This document shows, one piece after another, positions 5,953 through 7,659 of a DNA stretch of 7,659 bases. Numbering within the stretch: position 1 is the stretch's first letter; every line of letters starts with the position of its first letter. Source of the stretch: DASYRM01 sp036004405 (lineage in GTDB: Bacteria; Acidobacteriota; Vicinamibacteria; Vicinamibacterales; UBA2999); assembly GCA_036004405.1 (NCBI GenBank), contig DASYRM010000007.1, positions 1 through 7,659 of the forward strand, written 5' to 3'. The notes beneath the pieces are model-generated. The model was not told where the DNA came from and ran no database searches. It was given only the letters and a program-made list of their open reading frames with translations. A program made the position numbers and the translations under genes.

Positions 5953-7659
5953 CTAGAAGTCCAGCTGCGCGCTGATCTTAAAGAAGCGCCCCACCGTGAT
6001 CGACTGCGGGTTCAGATAAATCGGCGCCGGGTTGAGCGGCGTCGGGTACGTCGTCTGGAAGACATCCGGCGTGTTCGAGTTGAACACGTTGAAGATGTCC
6101 AACGCCACCAGCGTCTTCGTCCGCCCGTAGCGCAGGTTCTTGCCCAAGCGCAGGTCGGCCTGGCTCAGGCGCTCGTACTTCAACTTGCCCGGCTCCACGA
6201 TGTTGAGGAACTCGATGAACTGACCGCTCGACAGCGGACGCCCGATGTTCGTCTCCAAGATGGGCGCGACGAGCGCCGATCCGACGAGGCTCTGGCTCGT
6301 GACGCTGGGGAAGTTGTTGCCGGGATACGGGACGCTGTGCCACGTGCCGCTGATCAGCACATCGACCTTGGGTACGAGGTACGTTGCCAGCCCCTTGAGG
6401 TTCGTGTTCCACCCCGACTCCCGGTGGCAGAAGGCCAGCGGCCACTGACCGATCGAGGGGTTGAACTGCTTGAAGAAATCGAGCGTGCCGCCCCACCCGA
6501 GGCCGGAGATGTACATCTCCGGATGCGCGGCGGCCACGCCGCATTCGTCTTCGGTGACGTTCCCGGTACTGGTGCCGCCCTGGATGGTCACATCGCGCAG
6601 GCGCGCGGTGACGTTGACGTCCACGCCGTTGAACGTGTTGGACGAGCCGCCGATCTTGTCCGTGAACGTCTGGAAGTTGTCGAACGCCCCGAACTTGGCC
6701 GGCTTCACGTCCTTGAACGTCAGCGCGTATCCGCCGCCGCCGGGCAGCTTGCTGTCGCGCGGCACGTTGTAGGTGAACGTGTCGAAATCGGCCGGCGTCA
6801 AGGCACGGTTGATCGTCGTCTTCAGGTTGCCCCAGGTCCTTCTGATGTAGTCGACCTCCACTGAGACCCGCGGCGCGATCTGCTGGGTGATGCCGATCGT
6901 CGTATCCCAGCTGTACTCACGCTTGTTCCATCCCTCGGTCGTGTCGGGATCGATGGTGAGCGGATTGATCGTCTTGGCGAAATTCGGATTGGCCATCGGC
7001 CCGCACTCGCCGTTGGCGGCCGGGTTCAGGAAGTTGCACTGCGGGATGTAGTCGTTGTTGATGCCCAACCCGTTGCGGTCGTCCCACGACCGGTTCGAGG
7101 TCGTCGGGAAGTGGCCGTTGCCGGCCGGACTGTAGAAGAGCCACTCGTCCACGGTGTTGGTGGTCGTCACGTAGCGGCCCACGAAGACCTTTGCCGCCGT
7201 CTTGCCGTTGCCGAACACGTCATAGGAGGCGCCGAACCGCGGCTGCAGGTCACTGAGCTTCAGCGGACCGTCCTGGTCCGGGAAAGTCACGGCCGTCGGC
7301 ACGAAGCGGTTCGCGAACATCGTCTGCGCAGCGAAGTGGTCGGTCAGGTGCTCCAAGCGCAGCCCGCCCGACAGCGACAGCCGGTTCAGCGTCCAGCGAT
7401 CCTGCGCATACAACGCGAAGATCTGCTGCGACTGGTGCTGATCCGACCCCAGATCGGCGTACATCGTGAACTGATACGGCACGCCGCCCCTGAAGAAGTA
7501 CTTGAGCTGCGAGTTGTTGTAGTAGTTCTTCGGGAACGTCGAGTCATTCCGGTGGAAGCGGGCCCCGAACTTCGCCGAGTGCGAGCCGGTGACGTAGGAG
7601 ATCGCCCCCTGCATGACCCGGGTGAATCCGGTGTGCCCCGACCAGTTGGCCGACCGGTA
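5953..7659 (-). CDS. TonB-dependent receptor, C-terminal part (5' end outside window)
   Basis: The C-terminal 568 residues of an Oar-like TonB-dependent outer-membrane receptor. The frame stays open to the right edge (reading YRSANWSGHTGFTRVMQGAISYV), so the ATG at 7614-7612 is internal; signal peptide, regulatory domain and plug lie outside. All that is visible is beta-barrel: QGAISYVTGSHSAKFGARF, LSGGLRLEHL, PRFGASYDVFGNGKTAAKVF, the typical ALDIFNVFNS near the end, and the final ISAQLDF with terminal Phe. It aligns along its length with the receptor at 1900-4857 (for example QGAVSYVTGAHSLKAGF and PRFGAVYDLFGSGKTALKYS there), so the two are diverged paralogues. Its four cysteines form two local pairs (codons at 7036/7003 and 6541/6427) at places matching two of the three pairs in the other receptor. 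Ligand unknown. It converges on LysR and shares its terminator. Confidence 0.92.
   Translation of the reverse strand, partial: YRSANWSGHTGFTRVMQGAISYVTGSHSAKFGARFHRNDSTFPKNYYNNSQLKYFFRGGVPYQFTMYADLGSDQHQSQQIFALYAQDRWTLNRLSLSGGLRLEHLTDHFAAQTMFANRFVPTAVTFPDQDGPLKLSDLQPRFGASYDVFGNGKTAAKVFVGRYVTTTNTVDEWLFYSPAGNGHFPTTSNRSWDDRNGLGINNDYIPQCNFLNPAANGECGPMANPNFAKTINPLTIDPDTTEGWNKREYSWDTTIGITQQIAPRVSVEVDYIRRTWGNLKTTINRALTPADFDTFTYNVPRDSKLPGGGGYALTFKDVKPAKFGAFDNFQTFTDKIGGSSNTFNGVDVNVTARLRDVTIQGGTSTGNVTEDECGVAAAHPEMYISGLGWGGTLDFFKQFNPSIGQWPLAFCHRESGWNTNLKGLATYLVPKVDVLISGTWHSVPYPGNNFPSVTSQSLVGSALVAPILETNIGRPLSSGQFIEFLNIVEPGKLKYERLSQADLRLGKNLRYGRTKTLVALDIFNVFNSNTPDVFQTTYPTPLNPAPIYLNPQSITVGRFFKISAQLDF

Noticed and set aside
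1900..7659. SusC/SusD-type polysaccharide utilisation locus.
   Set aside because: There are two TonB receptors but no SusD-like lipoprotein and no glycoside hydrolase in the window; the receptors look Oar-like rather than SusC-like.
1..7659. Mobile element, phage or defence system.
   Set aside because: No transposase, integrase, terminal repeats, tRNA or toxin-like gene was seen; composition and gene style appear uniform.

Overview
The window is GC-rich (roughly two-thirds G+C by eye) and densely coding. It holds five real genes, two of them cut by the window edges. The combination of large Oar-like TonB-dependent receptors with an N-terminal carboxypeptidase-regulatory/Cna-B-like domain, and a PQQ-type beta-propeller dehydrogenase followed by a small c-type cytochrome, is typical of soil Acidobacteriota, especially Vicinamibacteria-like lineages. 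That placement is an inference from gene content and composition; there is no rRNA or other marker here.

Layout: (1) positions 2-1324, + strand, C-terminal part of a PQQ-dependent dehydrogenase, truncated at the left edge. (2) 1321-1749, + strand, a small exported mono-haem cytochrome c that overlaps the dehydrogenase by ATGA, so the two are very probably translationally coupled electron-transfer partners. (3) 1750-1899, an intergenic leader with a four-copy degenerate 13-bp tandem repeat and a possible hairpin next to a strong Shine-Dalgarno. (4) 1900-4857, + strand, a complete 985-residue TonB-dependent receptor. (5) 4858-4926, a GC-rich hairpin and a short palindrome. (6) 4927-5853, + strand, a complete LysR-family regulator. 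(7) 5854-5952, a convergent intergenic region with a hairpin over the LysR stop codon, a bidirectional terminator and GC-rich simple repeats. (8) 5953-7659, - strand, the C-terminal part of a second TonB-dependent receptor, truncated at the right edge.

How the genes may fit together: the dehydrogenase would oxidise a sugar or alcohol in the periplasm with PQQ, pass electrons to the cytochrome c and on to the respiratory chain. The receptors would bring a large or scarce ligand across the outer membrane. Whether the first receptor serves the dehydrogenase (by importing its substrate or PQQ itself) cannot be told from sequence. The LysR gene has no divergent neighbour, so its target is not evident.

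I found no convincing novel system. The points worth a second look are mostly non-coding: the 13-bp repeat, the possible Shine-Dalgarno-masking fold, and the hairpin cluster between the convergent genes.
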